Below, piece by piece: positions 34,827-44,648 of a stretch of DNA of 64,000 nt. The DNA is from JABSOG01 sp965277695. Its GTDB lineage: Bacteria > Pseudomonadota > Gammaproteobacteria > Enterobacterales > Alteromonadaceae. Under the pieces are notes generated by a model. That model had not been told where the DNA came from. It worked only from the letters and a program-made list of their open reading frames with translations, and did not search any database. Within the stretch, counting starts at the first letter, position 1. Every line of letters starts with the position of its first letter. A program made the position numbers and the translations under genes. The stretch spans positions 62,001-126,000 of the forward strand of contig CBDIDQ010000033.1 of NCBI GenBank assembly GCA_965277695.1, read 5' to 3'.

Positions 34827-37800
34827 ATGCGTTCAATTAAGCGATTTATCAGTTCATTTCTTTGCTTATTTATTCTTTTGCAACAGTCGTCAATAAGCTG
34901 GGCTGCTGAGCCTGTAGTACGCTTTGATCGACTCACCATTGAAGATGGTTTATCACAAAGTTCTATTTTTAGTATCCAACAGGATAGTCAGGGTTTGTTA
35001 TGGCTGGCGACACTCGATGGCCTCAATCGTTATGATGGTTATGAGTTCAGGGCTTTCAGGCACAACCCAGACGACCCGGGTTCAATTTCAGCCAATACCA
35101 TTAATTTTCTCTATGAAGATGCTCAGAATACCCTCTGGGTAGGTACCGATAGTGGCTTGAATCAGTATGATGCGCAAAGCCAAACATTCCGCCATTTCAG
35201 AAATAACGCTAACGACGAATTTAGCTTGAGCAATGATAATGTCAGAACCATTGCTCAAGATTCCAGCGGAGATTTATGGATTGGTACTGATGACGGCTTA
35301 AACCAATATAATGCGAAGTCAGGCAAGTTTACTCGCTTTAAACATCAGCCCGGTGAGCCGCAGAGCCTAAGCCATAACACCGTCAATGCGATTTATGAAG
35401 ACAGCGACAGTCAGTTGTGGTTTGGCACTTTAGCTGGGCTGGATAAGTTTGATCGCCACAACCATCATTTTTCTCATTTTTTCCATCAAGCCACAGACCC
35501 CTACAGCTTGAGCCACAATGAAATATCGGCGATTCATGGTGATGTCAATGAGGTGCTTTGGATAGGTACCATCGGCGGCGGGTTAAATCGCTTTGATCGC
35601 AATACCCAGCGTTTTTCTCATTTCAAACATGACTCAGCCAATCCCCACAGTGTTAGCCATAACGATATCATGTCGCTATTTATTGATGCCAATGGCACTC
35701 TCTGGGTCGGTACCAGAGGCGGCGGACTCAACAAGTTCAACGCTCAAAGTCAGCAGTTCAGTCATTTTCGCTACCAAATCGCCGACATTCATAGTCTTAG
35801 CGGTGATACCATTAAATCTATTTATCAGGATGTTCAGGGCACTTTGTGGTTTGGCACTTATTCGAGCGGTTTGAATAAATACGATCCAGTCAAAGAACGT
35901 TTTGGCCATTATAAATATCAAGAAAGTGACCCGCATAGTTTGAATAATAATATGGTGCTGGCGATCCATCGTAACGAAAAAAGTGGCGCTGCTCAGGCTC
36001 CTTTGTGGTTCGGCACTTTGGCCGGCGGTTTGAATCGGTTGGATCCAAAAACTCAGCAATTTACGCACTTTAAACACCACTCAGCAGACCCAGGCAGTTT
36101 GAGTCACGACTGGATTTGGTCACTGTACGAAGATAGCCACGACACACTTTGGGTTGGTACTCATGGTGGTGGACTAAACAAATTAAATAAACAAACCGGT
36201 AAATTTAAACATTACCGCCATGATCCAACCGACCCAAACAGTCTCGGGCATGATGTTGTCTGGTCAGTTTATGAAGATTCAACAGGTACATTATGGGCTG
36301 GCACTGATGGCGGTGGGTTAAATCAGTTTGAGCCAAAAACCGGAGGATTTATACGTTATCAACACGACCCAGCCGACCCTCACAGTCTCGGTCATGATGT
36401 AGTCAGAACCATTTATGAAGATTCAAAAGGCATACTTTGGATCGGCACTGGCGGTGCCGGACTCGATCGATTCGACAAAAACACTGGGCAATTTAGCCAT
36501 TTTCCTCATAACGTCAGCGACCCTAAAAGCCTTAGTCACAACACCATCACTTCGATTTATGAAGACAGTCGAGGCGAGCTGTGGGTGGGCACTTACGGCG
36601 GTGGATTTAATAAAGTGAACCCGGACACAGGCGTTATCAAACGTTACCGTGAAAATGCAGGGTTAGCCAACGATGTGGTTTATGCCATTCTCGAAGATGC
36701 CAAACAGCAGCTATGGCTCAGCACTAACAAGGGGATCTCTAGATTTGACCCCCGCACCGAGCTATTTAGAAATTATGATGTTAACGATGGTTTACAAAGC
36801 AATGAATTTAACCGGATGGCGGCGTATAAAAGTAGTAAAGGTGAGTTGTTTTTTGGTGGCGTTAAAGGTTTCAATCGTTTTTTTCCGGAAGATATTATTG
36901 ATGATCTGCAAATACCATCCATTGTGCTGACCGACTTTTTGCTAGCCAACCAATCGGTGCCCATTCAAAATCCTGACAATAACCAGCATAACGGTGACCA
37001 ATTAACCTTTAAGCTACCCCAAGCGATTAATGTGTTACCAACACTAACTCTGACTCACCAACAAAACTTGATCTCGTTTGAATTTGCCGCGTTGAATTTT
37101 ATTAGCCCGATGAAAAGCCAATACGCTTATCAACTACAAGGCTGGGACAATGATTGGATTGTCACCAGCGCGAGAAACCGCCGAGCGACCTATACCAATA
37201 TGCCAGCCGGTGATTATGTTTTGCGGATCAAGGCCAGCAACAGCGATGGTTACTGGAATGAGCAAGGCAAATCACTGAAAATCACCATTTTACCACCGCC
37301 TTGGCTCACTTGGTGGGCCTACACCATTTATGGCTTTGGGATGATTTCAATGATGATGTTGTTTGTCCGTGCCCAGCAGCGCAAATTATTCGCCCAGCAA
37401 GAAAAAACGGTGGCCGAACAAGCACTTAATTTACGGCTTAAACAGGTTGATAAGCTAAAGGATGAGTTTTTAGCCAATACTTCCCATGAATTACGCACCC
37501 CGCTCAACGGTATTATTGGCTTGGCTGAGTCGCTAATGGATGGCATTGGTGGCGAGCAATCGAAGATCAGTGAAAGCAACCTAGGGATGATAATCAGCAG
37601 TGGCAAACGCTTATCGAACTTAGTTAATGATATCCTCGATTTCTCAAAACTAAAGAACCGTAATCTGACATTAAATACCTGCCCGGTGGATTTATATAGC
37701 ATGGTTGAGGTGGTGTTAACCTTGTCACAACCACTGGTACGACAAAAGCAACCGCTGCAACAACAACCGCCGGGACAAATACAATTAGGGGCTCAAGCGA

Positions 37801-39539
37801 CTGAAAAATACCAGCTGATATTAGTTAACGAGGTGCCCAGCGACTTACACGCCGCTGATGCTGATGAAAACCGTTTGCAACAAATACTGCATAATTTGGT
37901 TGGCAATGCGATTAAATTTACCGATGAAGGTCAGGTGACCGTGAGTGCCGTCGAAACCGCTCATGGCCTGAAAATCAGCGTGTCAGATACTGGCATTGGC
38001 ATTGCCGCAGATAAATTTAACAATATTTTTGACTCGTTTGAGCAACTTGAAGGCCATACTCAGCGATCTTACAACGGCACTGGGTTAGGATTGTCTGTAA
38101 GCAAACAGCTAGTAGAGCTGCACGGTGGCCAAATTACCGTTGAATCTGAGTTGGGCAAAGGCTCAACGTTTTCTTTTACCTTGCCAATAGCCACAGAAGC
38201 GGCGCTGATTGAGCCCGGCGGCAGGCAGGAAGTTTCTCGCTTACATATGATTGAAGCAGATGCATTACCCCTACCCCAACTAGATATTAATGGCGATCAA
38301 TTTCGTATTTTATTGGTAGATGACGAGCCGATAAACCGTCAGGTATTACATAACCATTTGTCGTTACAAAACTACCAGTTAGTTGAAGCCGCCGGTGGCG
38401 AACAGGCATTGCAAGCGATTGCACACGATGGTCCATTTGATTTGGTGTTATTGGACATTATGATGCCCAAGGTATCAGGTTATGAGGTTTGCAGTAAATT
38501 ACGTGCGCTCTATGCGATGAACGATTTACCGGTGATATTTTTAACTGCCAAAAATCAAGTCGCTGATTTAGTTCAAAGTTTTGCGGTAGGGGCCAATGAT
38601 TACCTCAGTAAACCGATCTGTAAAGAGGAATTACTCACCCGGGTCAAAACCCATTTGGCGTTTTTAGATATCAACCGCAACTTAGAGAGCAGAGTCACTG
38701 AACGTACCGCTGAGCTGACGCAAAAAAACCAAGAAGTAGCGCAAAAAAATCGAGAGATTTTAGCCACTCAGCAACAGCTACTGCAATCAGAAAAAATGGC
38801 ATCCTTGGGTACATTAACGGCTGGAGTCGCCCATGAAATCAATAATCCCACCAACTTTGTCCACGTCAGTGCGCAAAACCTCGAAGTTGAACTTCACCGC
38901 TTTCGACGATTTTTATTTGATTTGGCTGGTGACGATGCTGATGAAGAGATCCTTGCTAACTTTCGCCAGCAATTCGAACCGCTGCATGATCACCTTGGCA
39001 CCATCAGACACGGAACAGAGCGGATCAAAATCATTGTGCAAGATTTAAGAGCCTTCACCCAGCTCGACTCTGCCGAACAAAAAACCGTAAAAATCAGCAA
39101 ATTATTGCAATCAACAGTTAACCTGATACAAACCAAATATCTGGAGATCACCGAATTTGTCACTGAGTTTGCCGACACTCCTGCGTTGTTTTGTTATCCC
39201 GCTCAGCTCAATCAAGTCTTTATGAATTTGATTGTTAATGCCTGTGATGCGATTGAAACCAGACAAGAAACCGATAAAATACGCGGTCAAATCCTGATCC
39301 GTTGCCAATTAAAAGACCAGCAGATTGAAATATCAATCAAAGACAACGGCTGCGGCATGACAACAGAAACCAAAAACAAGTTATTTGAACCCTTCTACAC
39401 CACCAAAGACGTCGGTAAAGGCACCGGTTTGGGTTTATCCATATCCTATGGACTGGTACAAAAACAAGGCGGCGAGTTGACTGTTGAGTCAGAGCAGGGG
39501 CAAGGGACGACTTTTTTGTTGCGGCTGCCAGTAGAATAA
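34827..39539 (+). CDS. Reg_prop hybrid histidine kinase with two kinase cores
   Basis: I place the start at ATG 34827, which begins a clean signal peptide (MRSIKRFISSFLCLFILLQQ); an in-frame ATG at 34716 adds 37 residues. The product is 1570 residues. About thirteen Reg_prop blades of roughly 48 residues occupy about 30-660, each with the form LWxGTxxGGLNKF and an SLSHNxVxxIYED spacer. A Y_Y_Y domain (about 750-820) and one TM helix (about 828-850) follow. HisKA-1 has NTSHELRTPLNGII, HATPase-1 has DTGIGIAADKF, and the receiver has LLVDDEPINRQ and LDIMMPKVSGYEV. A coiled coil leads to a second HisKA (GVAHEINNPTNFV) and HATPase-2 (DNGCGMTTETKNKLFEPFYT). There is no DNA-binding domain; output is probably to another regulator. 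Confidence 0.92.
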   Translation: MRSIKRFISSFLCLFILLQQSSISWAAEPVVRFDRLTIEDGLSQSSIFSIQQDSQGLLWLATLDGLNRYDGYEFRAFRHNPDDPGSISANTINFLYEDAQNTLWVGTDSGLNQYDAQSQTFRHFRNNANDEFSLSNDNVRTIAQDSSGDLWIGTDDGLNQYNAKSGKFTRFKHQPGEPQSLSHNTVNAIYEDSDSQLWFGTLAGLDKFDRHNHHFSHFFHQATDPYSLSHNEISAIHGDVNEVLWIGTIGGGLNRFDRNTQRFSHFKHDSANPHSVSHNDIMSLFIDANGTLWVGTRGGGLNKFNAQSQQFSHFRYQIADIHSLSGDTIKSIYQDVQGTLWFGTYSSGLNKYDPVKERFGHYKYQESDPHSLNNNMVLAIHRNEKSGAAQAPLWFGTLAGGLNRLDPKTQQFTHFKHHSADPGSLSHDWIWSLYEDSHDTLWVGTHGGGLNKLNKQTGKFKHYRHDPTDPNSLGHDVVWSVYEDSTGTLWAGTDGGGLNQFEPKTGGFIRYQHDPADPHSLGHDVVRTIYEDSKGILWIGTGGAGLDRFDKNTGQFSHFPHNVSDPKSLSHNTITSIYEDSRGELWVGTYGGGFNKVNPDTGVIKRYRENAGLANDVVYAILEDAKQQLWLSTNKGISRFDPRTELFRNYDVNDGLQSNEFNRMAAYKSSKGELFFGGVKGFNRFFPEDIIDDLQIPSIVLTDFLLANQSVPIQNPDNNQHNGDQLTFKLPQAINVLPTLTLTHQQNLISFEFAALNFISPMKSQYAYQLQGWDNDWIVTSARNRRATYTNMPAGDYVLRIKASNSDGYWNEQGKSLKITILPPPWLTWWAYTIYGFGMISMMMLFVRAQQRKLFAQQEKTVAEQALNLRLKQVDKLKDEFLANTSHELRTPLNGIIGLAESLMDGIGGEQSKISESNLGMIISSGKRLSNLVNDILDFSKLKNRNLTLNTCPVDLYSMVEVVLTLSQPLVRQKQPLQQQPPGQIQLGAQATEKYQLILVNEVPSDLHAADADENRLQQILHNLVGNAIKFTDEGQVTVSAVETAHGLKISVSDTGIGIAADKFNNIFDSFEQLEGHTQRSYNGTGLGLSVSKQLVELHGGQITVESELGKGSTFSFTLPIATEAALIEPGGRQEVSRLHMIEADALPLPQLDINGDQFRILLVDDEPINRQVLHNHLSLQNYQLVEAAGGEQALQAIAHDGPFDLVLLDIMMPKVSGYEVCSKLRALYAMNDLPVIFLTAKNQVADLVQSFAVGANDYLSKPICKEELLTRVKTHLAFLDINRNLESRVTERTAELTQKNQEVAQKNREILATQQQLLQSEKMASLGTLTAGVAHEINNPTNFVHVSAQNLEVELHRFRRFLFDLAGDDADEEILANFRQQFEPLHDHLGTIRHGTERIKIIVQDLRAFTQLDSAEQKTVKISKLLQSTVNLIQTKYLEITEFVTEFADTPALFCYPAQLNQVFMNLIVNACDAIETRQETDKIRGQILIRCQLKDQQIEISIKDNGCGMTTETKNKLFEPFYTTKDVGKGTGLGLSISYGLVQKQGGELTVESEQGQGTTFLLRLPVE

Positions 39540-39553
39540 CGATGTCTCAACAT

Positions 39554-40055
39554 TTACGAGGTTGAAACCTCGTCTACGGCAAAGCCCGTTTTATCCATCG
39601 GCAAACTCAATAAAAACGTACTGCCAATGCCCAAATCAGAGTCAACACTTAATTCTCCACCATGTAATTCTACCAGTTGTTGGCTGACAGACAGGCCCAA
39701 ACCGGTGCCGCTGTGGGTGCGTTTGGTATCACCTTCGATTTGTTCAAAAGAATCAAAAATACCGGCAAATTTGGCTTTCTCGATACCAATCCCAGTATCA
39801 GTCACGCGGATGATTAGCTTCTCATCAGATTCAATAGCTGACACCGTGATTGAACCTGAGTCAGTAAACTTAAGGGCATTGCCGACTAGGTTGTGAAGAA
39901 TCGGTTTTCATCAGCCACCGCAGCAGGTAGAGTTTTGCTAATTTTATTGATCAATTCAATCGCTTTATTAGCTAGCAGTGGGCGTGACAACGCCAATACA
40001 ATATCTGTCATGCTATACAAATCGACCGGGCCAGTATTTAAACTAGCCATCTTCG
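39554..40055 (-). pseudogene. Broken histidine kinase fragment (HATPase domain)
   Basis: The fragment from NTGPVDLYSM through LPAAVADENRF, then LVGNALKFTDSGSI, DTGIGIEKAKFAGIFDSFEQ and TGLGLSVSQQLVELHGGEL, is a close relative of HATPase-1 in the neighbouring 1570-residue kinase. After ADENR about 10 nt present in the relative (the LQQI codons) are missing, which shifts the frame. The N-terminal sensor and HisKA are absent; the sequence abuts the end of the AAA/nuclease gene. The last residues (FAVDEVSTS) are encoded by a REP-like repeat. It is a dead gene copy. Confidence 0.85.
39555..39579. repeat. REP-like hairpin family, partial copy
   Basis: CGAGGTTGAAACCTCG (39557-39572) plus TCTACGG. 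It is identical to the first half of the full copies at 3450 and 43077. It lies between the two kinase sequences. Confidence 0.7.
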
Positions 40056-41605
40056 CTGATAAACTCACCAATATTACGTTCACTTTGATCAAATTCGACA
40101 CCGAGTAAGACGATTTTTTTACCGCTGTTCTGATATTTTTGACTATATTGCTTATCGCGGATTTGTTGTAAGGCCGCTTCTTTAGTATCATTTAACTTGA
40201 ATTCAATGATATAAATCACCTCATCGGTTTGCAGCACGCAATCGATTCGGCCCTTATTCGTCCTGACTTCTGCATCAATGGTTAACCCGAGTAAGGTAAA
40301 AATCGCATAGAATAACGCTTGGTAATACTTCTCTTGGTCTATCGCCAATTCATAAGGAATGTTGGCAAAAAACTGCTTAAGGGTAGTAAAAAAACCATCC
40401 AAATCATCACTAGTTAAGTGCCGGATTAAATTCACTGTATAAGCCTGACCCAAACCCGCATTTAAATGACCATAACGTGCCGCAACAGAATCATAAAACG
40501 AACGTTTCACTTCATAGTTTGGAAAATCCAGCACATAAAGCGGATCGTTATAACCTTTGATCGTCAAGTAGCCCGTTTGAACAAAAAGTGATAATACACC
40601 CATATCTTCTGGTTCAGAGGCGGCAAACGCACTTTCGCCAATTTCAAATTGTGATAGTTTGCTTAAATCGTATTCTTTTGTTTGTAGCAGGTTTAACAGG
40701 AATGTGGGGGTAGCAGTGGTATACCAATAATTTTCAAATTCTTGATGAGCAAATAGCGACAGTAGCGAATAAGGATTATAAACACCAGCCGCACGATGAT
40801 GAAAGCGATAACCATTATACCAATATTTGATTTTCGCTAGCATATCCAGACGATTTATCGGTTCCTCGGTACTCTCAAGCGTAACTAAACCATCAATGGC
40901 TTCACTGAAGTCATGTTCCAGCTCTTGCTGAGTGATGCCACATAAAGCGGCAAAACGCCTATTCATTGAAATATCGGTAAGATTATTCATGCCTGAGAAC
41001 ACTGAGACCTTGGCAAATTTTGACACCCCGGTGATAAAAACAAACTTCAAATGGTGATCAAGCGACTTAACCATGGCATAAAACCCATTCATGGTATTTT
41101 TTATTTCGCCTAAACTGTCGTTAAGCAAATTATCAAGGATAGGTTTGTCATATTCATCAATGAGTAAAACCGCTTTGCGTCGGGTTTGCTCATGGAGCTT
41201 AACCACCAACTCACTGAATTTAAGGTTATGAGTATTGTCTTTGAGGGTAATATTGTTGCGTTCAGCGATATCATCAATCACTGTTTCAATGTAATTGATC
41301 AGCAAAGCGGCGTTATCCATTTTATCTTTGGAAAACTCCATTTTTATCACCGGGTACACCGCAAAGTCATAATCAGTTTTGCTGATAGCCAAATCAGTAA
41401 AAAGCGCTTTATGCCCGGCAAAAAGCGATTCAAATGTAGAAATCAACAGCGATTTACCAAAACGACGGGGACGAGAAAGAAAATAAACTTTACCCGAATC
41501 AATTAAATCATGGACCAATGCCGTTTTATCCACATACAAATAATTTTCTTGACGAATTTCTGAAAAAGTTTGAATGCCGAGAGGGTATTTCATGTTTGAG
41601 TCCAA
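40043..41605 (-). CDS. AAA-ATPase / PD-(D/E)XK nuclease-like protein
   Basis: This 520-residue protein of the 'AAA family ATPase, PD-(D/E)XK' type begins with PLGIQTFSEIRQENYLYVDK and the P-loop region FLSRPRRFGKSLLISTFESL. A Walker B-like LIDEYDKPILDN is at about residue 155 and VFITGVSKFAKVSVF follows. The C-terminal nuclease-like fold has EVRTNKGRIDCVLQTDE followed by YIIEFKLN (E-x-K pattern). Such genes occur in many paralogous copies in gut and marine bacteria and are often linked with mobile regions; the function is not established. The gene appears complete. Its stop overlaps the start of the kinase fragment, which suggests that it came to lie inside, or replaced, that kinase gene. Confidence 0.85.
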   Translation of the reverse strand: MDSNMKYPLGIQTFSEIRQENYLYVDKTALVHDLIDSGKVYFLSRPRRFGKSLLISTFESLFAGHKALFTDLAISKTDYDFAVYPVIKMEFSKDKMDNAALLINYIETVIDDIAERNNITLKDNTHNLKFSELVVKLHEQTRRKAVLLIDEYDKPILDNLLNDSLGEIKNTMNGFYAMVKSLDHHLKFVFITGVSKFAKVSVFSGMNNLTDISMNRRFAALCGITQQELEHDFSEAIDGLVTLESTEEPINRLDMLAKIKYWYNGYRFHHRAAGVYNPYSLLSLFAHQEFENYWYTTATPTFLLNLLQTKEYDLSKLSQFEIGESAFAASEPEDMGVLSLFVQTGYLTIKGYNDPLYVLDFPNYEVKRSFYDSVAARYGHLNAGLGQAYTVNLIRHLTSDDLDGFFTTLKQFFANIPYELAIDQEKYYQALFYAIFTLLGLTIDAEVRTNKGRIDCVLQTDEVIYIIEFKLNDTKEAALQQIRDKQYSQKYQNSGKKIVLLGVEFDQSERNIGEFISEDG

Positions 41606-41696
41606 AGCTAAAGGTAACTACGATAATGAGCGCTTGGCCATAGTATAAATCCAACACTGTGTTGAGTCCAGTGTCGGAGTTAGTGTTGCACGGCAT

Positions 41697-42857
41697 TTAA
41701 CTCACGCGCTGAGCCTGCCGCAACTGGTTATCAATCTGCTGAGAAAAAACCAGAGATACTGCTGCCAAAGCGGCACCAATATAAAATACCCAAGATGGAT
41801 TGACCATCCAAATCAAACCAAAAGCGGCGGGGATCACCACGGCGGCAATATGATTGATGGTGAAGCTGACACCCGCTGTGCTGGCGATGTCAGCCGGGTC
41901 GGCGATTTTCTGAAAGAAGGTTTTTAGCGCAATCGCCATGGCAAAAAAGATATGGTCAATCACATATAAACCCGCCGCCAGATGTTCGTTTTCAACCAAC
42001 GCATAACCAACAAAGACTAAAATCAAACCACTGTACTCAAAGGTCAATGCCCGGCGCTCACCTATTCGACCAATCATTTTGCCAATTTTTGGCCCTAAAT
42101 AAAGGTTGAGTATATGGTTAACGATATACAGCAAAGCAATGTCTGACACCGCATAATTGAACTTTTCGACCATCATGAAACCGGCAAAAACCATGAATAT
42201 TTGTCGCCGCGCACCGCTCAAAAAAATCAGTACGTAATACAACCAATAACGCTGGCGCATCAGTAGGTGTTTGTGTTGCACGGTATGAGTAGTAAAAGCC
42301 GGAAATGAGGTGACAATGACTGCCAGCAGCAGCAAACCTAAGCTGCCAAACAATAAATAGGCGGCTTGATATTCGATGACAAACCAGTTGAAACACAGCC
42401 AGATAGTGGCATAGGCGACCAATGAAGCGGCACTTTTGACCGAAATTAGTTGACCCATCACCGCTGGTGCTTCTTCTTTGTCCAGATACTGAAGCTGCAA
42501 CGAGGTGTTGATTGTCTCAAAGTAATGAAAGCCCACAGACATCAATACCGTGGTGGCATAAAGCCCGTATTCAAAAGGAAAATAACCCGTCAGGGCGACA
42601 CCAATAGTCAGCATCGCTAACGACAACAGGGCAAACTTTTGTTCGCTGATCGCCAATAACACAAAAACGGCGGTAAACGCGAGAAAGCCTGGCACCTCAC
42701 GCAAGCTTTGCAACATGCCAATCTCAACCCCAGTGAAGTTTGCTTTGTCGATAGCAAAGTTGTTCAACAACGCCAGCCAACCCGAAAAGGTAAAAGCCAT
42801 CAGCAGCGTGGTGAGAATTAAAAACATTTTTTTGCTGCGCCATTCATTGGGTAACAT
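41697..42857 (-). CDS. MFS transporter
   Basis: This 386-residue inner-membrane protein has about 11-12 hydrophobic segments spread along its length. It begins with a charged MLPNEWRSKKMFLIL. The first half contains GWLALLNNFAIDKANFTGVEIGMLQS and the second half YVLIFLSGARRQIFMVFAGF. Topology and length fit the major facilitator superfamily. The sequence lacks strong drug- or sugar-specific signatures that I can recognise, so the substrate is unassigned. It stands alone between the AAA gene and a repeat-filled spacer. Confidence 0.75.
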   Translation of the reverse strand: MLPNEWRSKKMFLILTTLLMAFTFSGWLALLNNFAIDKANFTGVEIGMLQSLREVPGFLAFTAVFVLLAISEQKFALLSLAMLTIGVALTGYFPFEYGLYATTVLMSVGFHYFETINTSLQLQYLDKEEAPAVMGQLISVKSAASLVAYATIWLCFNWFVIEYQAAYLLFGSLGLLLLAVIVTSFPAFTTHTVQHKHLLMRQRYWLYYVLIFLSGARRQIFMVFAGFMMVEKFNYAVSDIALLYIVNHILNLYLGPKIGKMIGRIGERRALTFEYSGLILVFVGYALVENEHLAAGLYVIDHIFFAMAIALKTFFQKIADPADIASTAGVSFTINHIAAVVIPAAFGLIWMVNPSWVFYIGAALAAVSLVFSQQIDNQLRQAQRVS

Positions 42858-42892
42858 TTACTTTCCTTTTAATTCAGTATAACTATCGATTT

Positions 42893-43000
42893 AACGTCTT
42901 TTTCTTTTCGCACTACCGTTATGTGGGCTGCTGGGCTGTTCAGGAATCTGGAGCGCTCCAGTGACTTGAAAAGCTCATCAAACCCCTAAGACATTTTATC
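42893..43000. repeat. MITE-like family, copy C (collapsed palindrome)
   Basis: The 14-bp palindrome CTGGAGCGCTCCAG (42948-42961) equals the two ends of copy B joined directly, without the 155-bp interior. Both flanks align in inverse orientation with those of copy B: AGACATTTTA.../AATGTCTTA on one side and ACCGTTATG.../CATAACGGT on the other. It is either an empty/excised form or the ancestral core. Confidence 0.65.
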
Positions 43001-43076
43001 CACAAGCTGAACAGTTAAGTTAATTTGGCTCCGACCATATAGAGCAAATTAGGGTTACAGTTATCCTCAACATTCA

Positions 43077-43135
43077 CGAGGTTGAAACCTCGTCTACGGC
43101 AGAGCTGGTACGCCGTAGACGCGAATTCATTCGCG
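43077..43135. repeat. REP-like composite palindrome, copy 2 (full)
   Basis: Hairpin CGAGGTTGAAACCTCG, TCTACGG, 13-base spacer, CCGTAGA, hairpin CGCGAATTCATTCGCG. The layout is the same as at 3450-3508, with the same spacer length and a different second hairpin. It lies between the MFS and DUF938 genes. Confidence 0.75.
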
Positions 43136-43182
43136 TTTTTTTGATTATCAATTGTTACCCTGTTTGATTGGTGCTGTTAATT

Positions 43183-43800
43183 TCACAAAACCTTATTCCA
43201 TACCAACAGTCGATTATTCGCAGGCATAGTGTGGTCGTCTAACAATTCAAAACCATTGTCTGATGCCAGTTGATTAACCGCTTCAAAGTCTCTGATACCA
43301 CTGAGCGGATCACGCCCTTTTAACCAGCCTTCAAGCTTGACGTTACCTTCACTGGTGAATTCTCCGTTATAATTAAACGGTCCGTAAACGCATAAGCGAC
43401 CACCTTGACTAAGTTGTTTGCCCGCTCGCTCAAAAAAGCCAATCACATGCTGCCACGACATAATATGTAAAGTGTTGGCACTAAATAAGCCATCAAAAAG
43501 CTTGCCTGGCAGCCAAGGCACTGATGAGAGGTCAAGCTGCTGTGGTGCGGCGATATTGGCCGCTCGGACGCTGAGGTTTTGCTCAAGACCGGGGAAAAAG
43601 TCCGCTAAATCAGTCGGCTGCCAGTGAATATCAGGCAGCTGCTGAGCAAAGTGCATAATGTGCTGACCTGAGCCACTGCCAATCTCAATAACTTGAGTGC
43701 AATCGGCAAAGGTTTGTATTAATTGCTCGGTGATCGCGTCTTTATTACGCTCGCTGGAAGGGGAAAAATTTTCCATCGTTCTTTCCATCGCTCTTTCCAT
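43183..43800 (-). CDS. DUF938 SAM-dependent methyltransferase-like protein
   Basis: This 205-residue DUF938 family protein has a Rossmann-type AdoMet site, VIEIGSGSGQHIMHFAQQLP (about residues 38-57). Family marks are WQPTDL, LFSANTLHIMSW and VYGPFNYNGEFTSEGN. It probably methylates a small molecule; no substrate is known. The N-terminus has the repeated MERA/MERT/MENF starts (12-bp repeats), so the true start could be Met 1, 5 or 9. Met 1 has the best ribosome site (AGAGGA). It follows the CvfB-like gene directly (2-bp gap) and is probably co-transcribed. Confidence 0.85.
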   Translation of the reverse strand: MERAMERTMENFSPSSERNKDAITEQLIQTFADCTQVIEIGSGSGQHIMHFAQQLPDIHWQPTDLADFFPGLEQNLSVRAANIAAPQQLDLSSVPWLPGKLFDGLFSANTLHIMSWQHVIGFFERAGKQLSQGGRLCVYGPFNYNGEFTSEGNVKLEGWLKGRDPLSGIRDFEAVNQLASDNGFELLDDHTMPANNRLLVWNKVL

Positions 43801-43802
43801 CG

Positions 43803-44648
43803 CTACTTATCCTCTGCTGATTTAAGTCGGATACCTTTAGGCTCAATGGTGATCAAACCTTGTTTGAATAATCCACCAAGGGTTTGTTTATAAATGCGTT
43901 TGCTGACGCTGAATTTTTTGTAAATCACCTCTGGTGGGCTCTTGTCGCTAATGGCTAGGTAACCGCCGAGCTTATTCAATTCATCAAGGACTTTTTGTGA
44001 CAACTCATCACGTTGTTCGCCGGCTGGACGGGTCAGGGTGAGGTCAATTTTACCGTCTTCTCTAATACGTTTAATAAAGCCTTTGCGCTTGCCGCCGGGC
44101 TTGAGGTATTCGAATACTTCGTCTTTATAAATTACACCCCAATGGGCATTATTGACGATGGCTTTAAAGCCTAAATCGGTTTGACCACCGATGATCAGCT
44201 CAACAGCGTCGCCCGCTTGGTATTTGACTTCGGTGTGATCAAGAAATTTATCGATTTTTGCCGATGCGGTAATTCGCTTGTCTACACGGTCGATGTAAAC
44301 AAACACCAAATATCGTTTGCCCACTTCAAGGCGTTGTTTTTGTTCACCAAAAGGCACCATTAAATCTTTTTCTAAGCCCCAGTCCAAAAATGCGCCAACG
44401 TTATTAACCGCAACCACTTCAAGGCTGGCAAATTCACCGACTTTAGCCAGCGGTTTACGCGTGGTGGCGATGATCCTGTCAGAAGAATCTAGGTAGATAA
44501 AAACATCAATCTTGTCGCCGACCTCAGCGCTGTCAGGCACATTTTTTGTTGGAAGCAAAATCTCCCCCAAATCTGCGCCGTCAAGATAAACACCAAAGTC
44601 TACTTGTTTGACGATCTCTAAGGTGTTGAATGCGCCGATTCTGGCCAT
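43803..44648 (-). CDS. cvfB: CvfB-family S1 RNA-binding protein
   Basis: This 281-residue protein has tandem S1-like OB folds and a C-terminal winged helix, as in CvfB/YitL. The N-terminal MARIGAFNTLEIVKQVDFGV and GADLGEILLP, then VGAFLDWGLEKDLMVPFGEQ (second S1 domain), are typical. The C-terminal winged helix includes FSVSKRIYKQTLGGLFKQGL. CvfB homologues affect virulence or RNA metabolism in Gram-positives. The gammaproteobacterial role is not defined. It is the first gene of the pair with DUF938. Confidence 0.88.
   Translation of the reverse strand: MARIGAFNTLEIVKQVDFGVYLDGADLGEILLPTKNVPDSAEVGDKIDVFIYLDSSDRIIATTRKPLAKVGEFASLEVVAVNNVGAFLDWGLEKDLMVPFGEQKQRLEVGKRYLVFVYIDRVDKRITASAKIDKFLDHTEVKYQAGDAVELIIGGQTDLGFKAIVNNAHWGVIYKDEVFEYLKPGGKRKGFIKRIREDGKIDLTLTRPAGEQRDELSQKVLDELNKLGGYLAISDKSPPEVIYKKFSVSKRIYKQTLGGLFKQGLITIEPKGIRLKSAEDK

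Noticed and set aside
42996..43004. Perfect DnaA box TTATCCACA
   Set aside because: A single isolated box 37 kb from dnaA, inside a repeat flank, with no GATC cluster or AT-rich unwinding element nearby; likely chance.
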